Shown one piece after another: positions 62,701 to 64,000 of a stretch of DNA of 64,000 bases. Where the stretch lies: NCBI GenBank assembly GCA_032173965.1, contig JAVUNC010000019.1, positions 9,101,234 to 9,165,233 of the forward strand, read 5' to 3'. A model generated the notes under the pieces. It was given only the letters and a program-made list of their open reading frames with translations, was not told the origin of the DNA and ran no database searches. The translations under genes were made by a program, and so were the position numbers. Every line of letters starts with the position of its first letter. Position 1 is the stretch's first letter. This DNA comes from Sitta carolinensis. Taxonomy: Eukaryota; Chordata; Aves; Passeriformes; Sittidae.

Positions 62701-64000
62701 AGTGAATGACCAAGGGTGCAGAGAACAGATTCTCATGACCCAGGAATTAAGCAAAAATGCATGTTAATGGTGTAGGAATGTGCTCTGGGTTTGGTTTTGT
62801 GCATTTGCACAGACTCTGCAGTGATTAAAGCCATGGCTAACCACTAACAGACTGAAAATATAATGGCAGCATTGATTAGAAATGCAGAACACTAAATTGT
62901 GTGAGGAATAAGGCAAACACAAACTTTTTCATTTTAAATTTTAGGCTTCCAGTTTGTCACAGATTTTAACTAGTGCCATCCCAGAAATCTAACACATATG
63001 TCAGTCATTGTATGACCAGAATGCTACTTTAGTGACATACACCATGTCATCTGAGTATATATGAACTTCCCAAGCTTTGTTTCACTTGCACAAAATCTGC
63101 CTATGGCATAGCTCAAACGTTCACAGAAAATGACTGTTGCTGTGTACATTGCTATTTCAGGTCATATGGCACTTGCTTTGATAGAAGAGGTTGCTAATTA
63201 AGCAATAACAATTAAGGCACTGGGCATTTCCTGCAGACTAATGACCAGCCAGGAGGAGCTGCGCCAAGGGCCATTAACCCCAGCCAGTCCCTCACTGCGA
63301 TGGGAGAGATTTCCTTGAAGAATATTAATGTTTGAAAATAACCAGGATGGTTCTGGACATAATATAAATATAAACAGGAATGACTCAAATTAAGTGGATT
63401 ATGATTATGTAGTGAATTCCAGGCCTCTTCTGTATTCTGGGTAAGAGAGGGAAAATGGATAGCAAAAAAAAGGTTACATCAAAGAGCATTAAACACCATT
63501 AAGTGCTCAAACTTCTCTGAACTGCTTTCTTCACACCTGCCTCCTTGCTTGTTTGCTCTTCTGATAATAATTTGTAACTTTGGTTATCATGACAAATTTT
63601 GATAATTTAGCAAAAGCAGGTACATACCAGTGTTCTTGGTGACGGGTCTACACTCAGAAGAATACAAGGACACACTTCACTGCTTTCTTTGTACTCTGTG
63701 GACCTTGATGGGCAGATGTGTGAAACTCTCTGAGACCTGACAGAATTTCTTTCCAGAGATACAGAAGAAGGTTCAGGCCTGGACTATGTGGTTCTTCACC
63801 TTTTCTTTGTAACCTTTGCAGTGAAATATTTCTGATAGGGTCTTTCTGAAAACAGCTCTACCAAACACCAGCCTGCCTGCCAATTATTGTTTTCTCAAAT
63901 TAAAACAGTTTACCTTTATATTATCCCTGCAAGAGATTCTTTGCTTTTCTCCATACAGCCAATTCTCCTCTGCAACAACTATTAACATCTCCTAATTTAA
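59754..64000. other. Unrecognised non-coding sequence
   Basis: No gene or repeat family recognised. The segment 63190-63310 combines GCTAATTAAGC, ACTAATGACC and CCATTAACCCC with a GC-richer core. This could be a cluster of homeodomain-type sites, but no conservation data are available. Confidence 0.45.

Overview
This window looks like non-coding nuclear DNA from a bird, most likely a passerine. It is AT-rich throughout. Every open frame is short; the longest is 230 codons and none resembles a known host protein. The recognisable content is avian repeats: CR1 LINE copies with the typical 3' tail ending in repeats of the ATTCTATGA type, an avian LTR, and a short element joining a tRNA-Ile-derived piece to a CR1-type tail. 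That last layout is, as I recall it, diagnostic of the passerine TguSINE1 family. No protein-coding gene, rRNA, functional tRNA or CRISPR array can be supported. The window is either a gene desert or the inside of a very large intron.

Layout. 1-12000: AT-rich unique sequence with A/T runs, and one patch (1481-2173) open on both strands. 12010-12110: an isolated TATA box with a possible first exon and consensus splice donor. 12568-12655: a relic of an ancient CR1-type repeat. 12660-28700: mostly unrecognised sequence, with a GC-richer patch at 17826-18306 and two splice-flanked, phase-0 exon candidates on the + strand (21225-21353 and 22774-22944). 28700-29500: pieces resembling a very old amniote repeat, then a 36-T tract. 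35191-35354: a perfect inverted repeat with 65-bp arms. 35425-36840: a 5'-truncated, internally deleted CR1 on the minus strand carrying a T/TG microsatellite.

37025-42237 is mostly featureless. 42238-42280 is a 43-T tract and 42982-43102 is the tRNA-Ile/CR1 SINE. 44560-45610 is a heavily decayed ancient CR1/L3-like LINE, and 45951 to about 46425 is a solo LTR. 46426-55599 is mostly unique, with an ATCT microsatellite. 55600-56530 holds two CR1 3' ends in the same orientation, followed by an ATT microsatellite. The rest, to 64000, is unrecognised apart from small repeats.

There are no interacting genes to describe, and I found no convincing new biological system. The items most worth checking are the perfect palindrome, the three + strand transcript hints (TATA/first exon plus two in-phase exon candidates), and the SINE together with a CR1 copy in the same window that has the same tail type.
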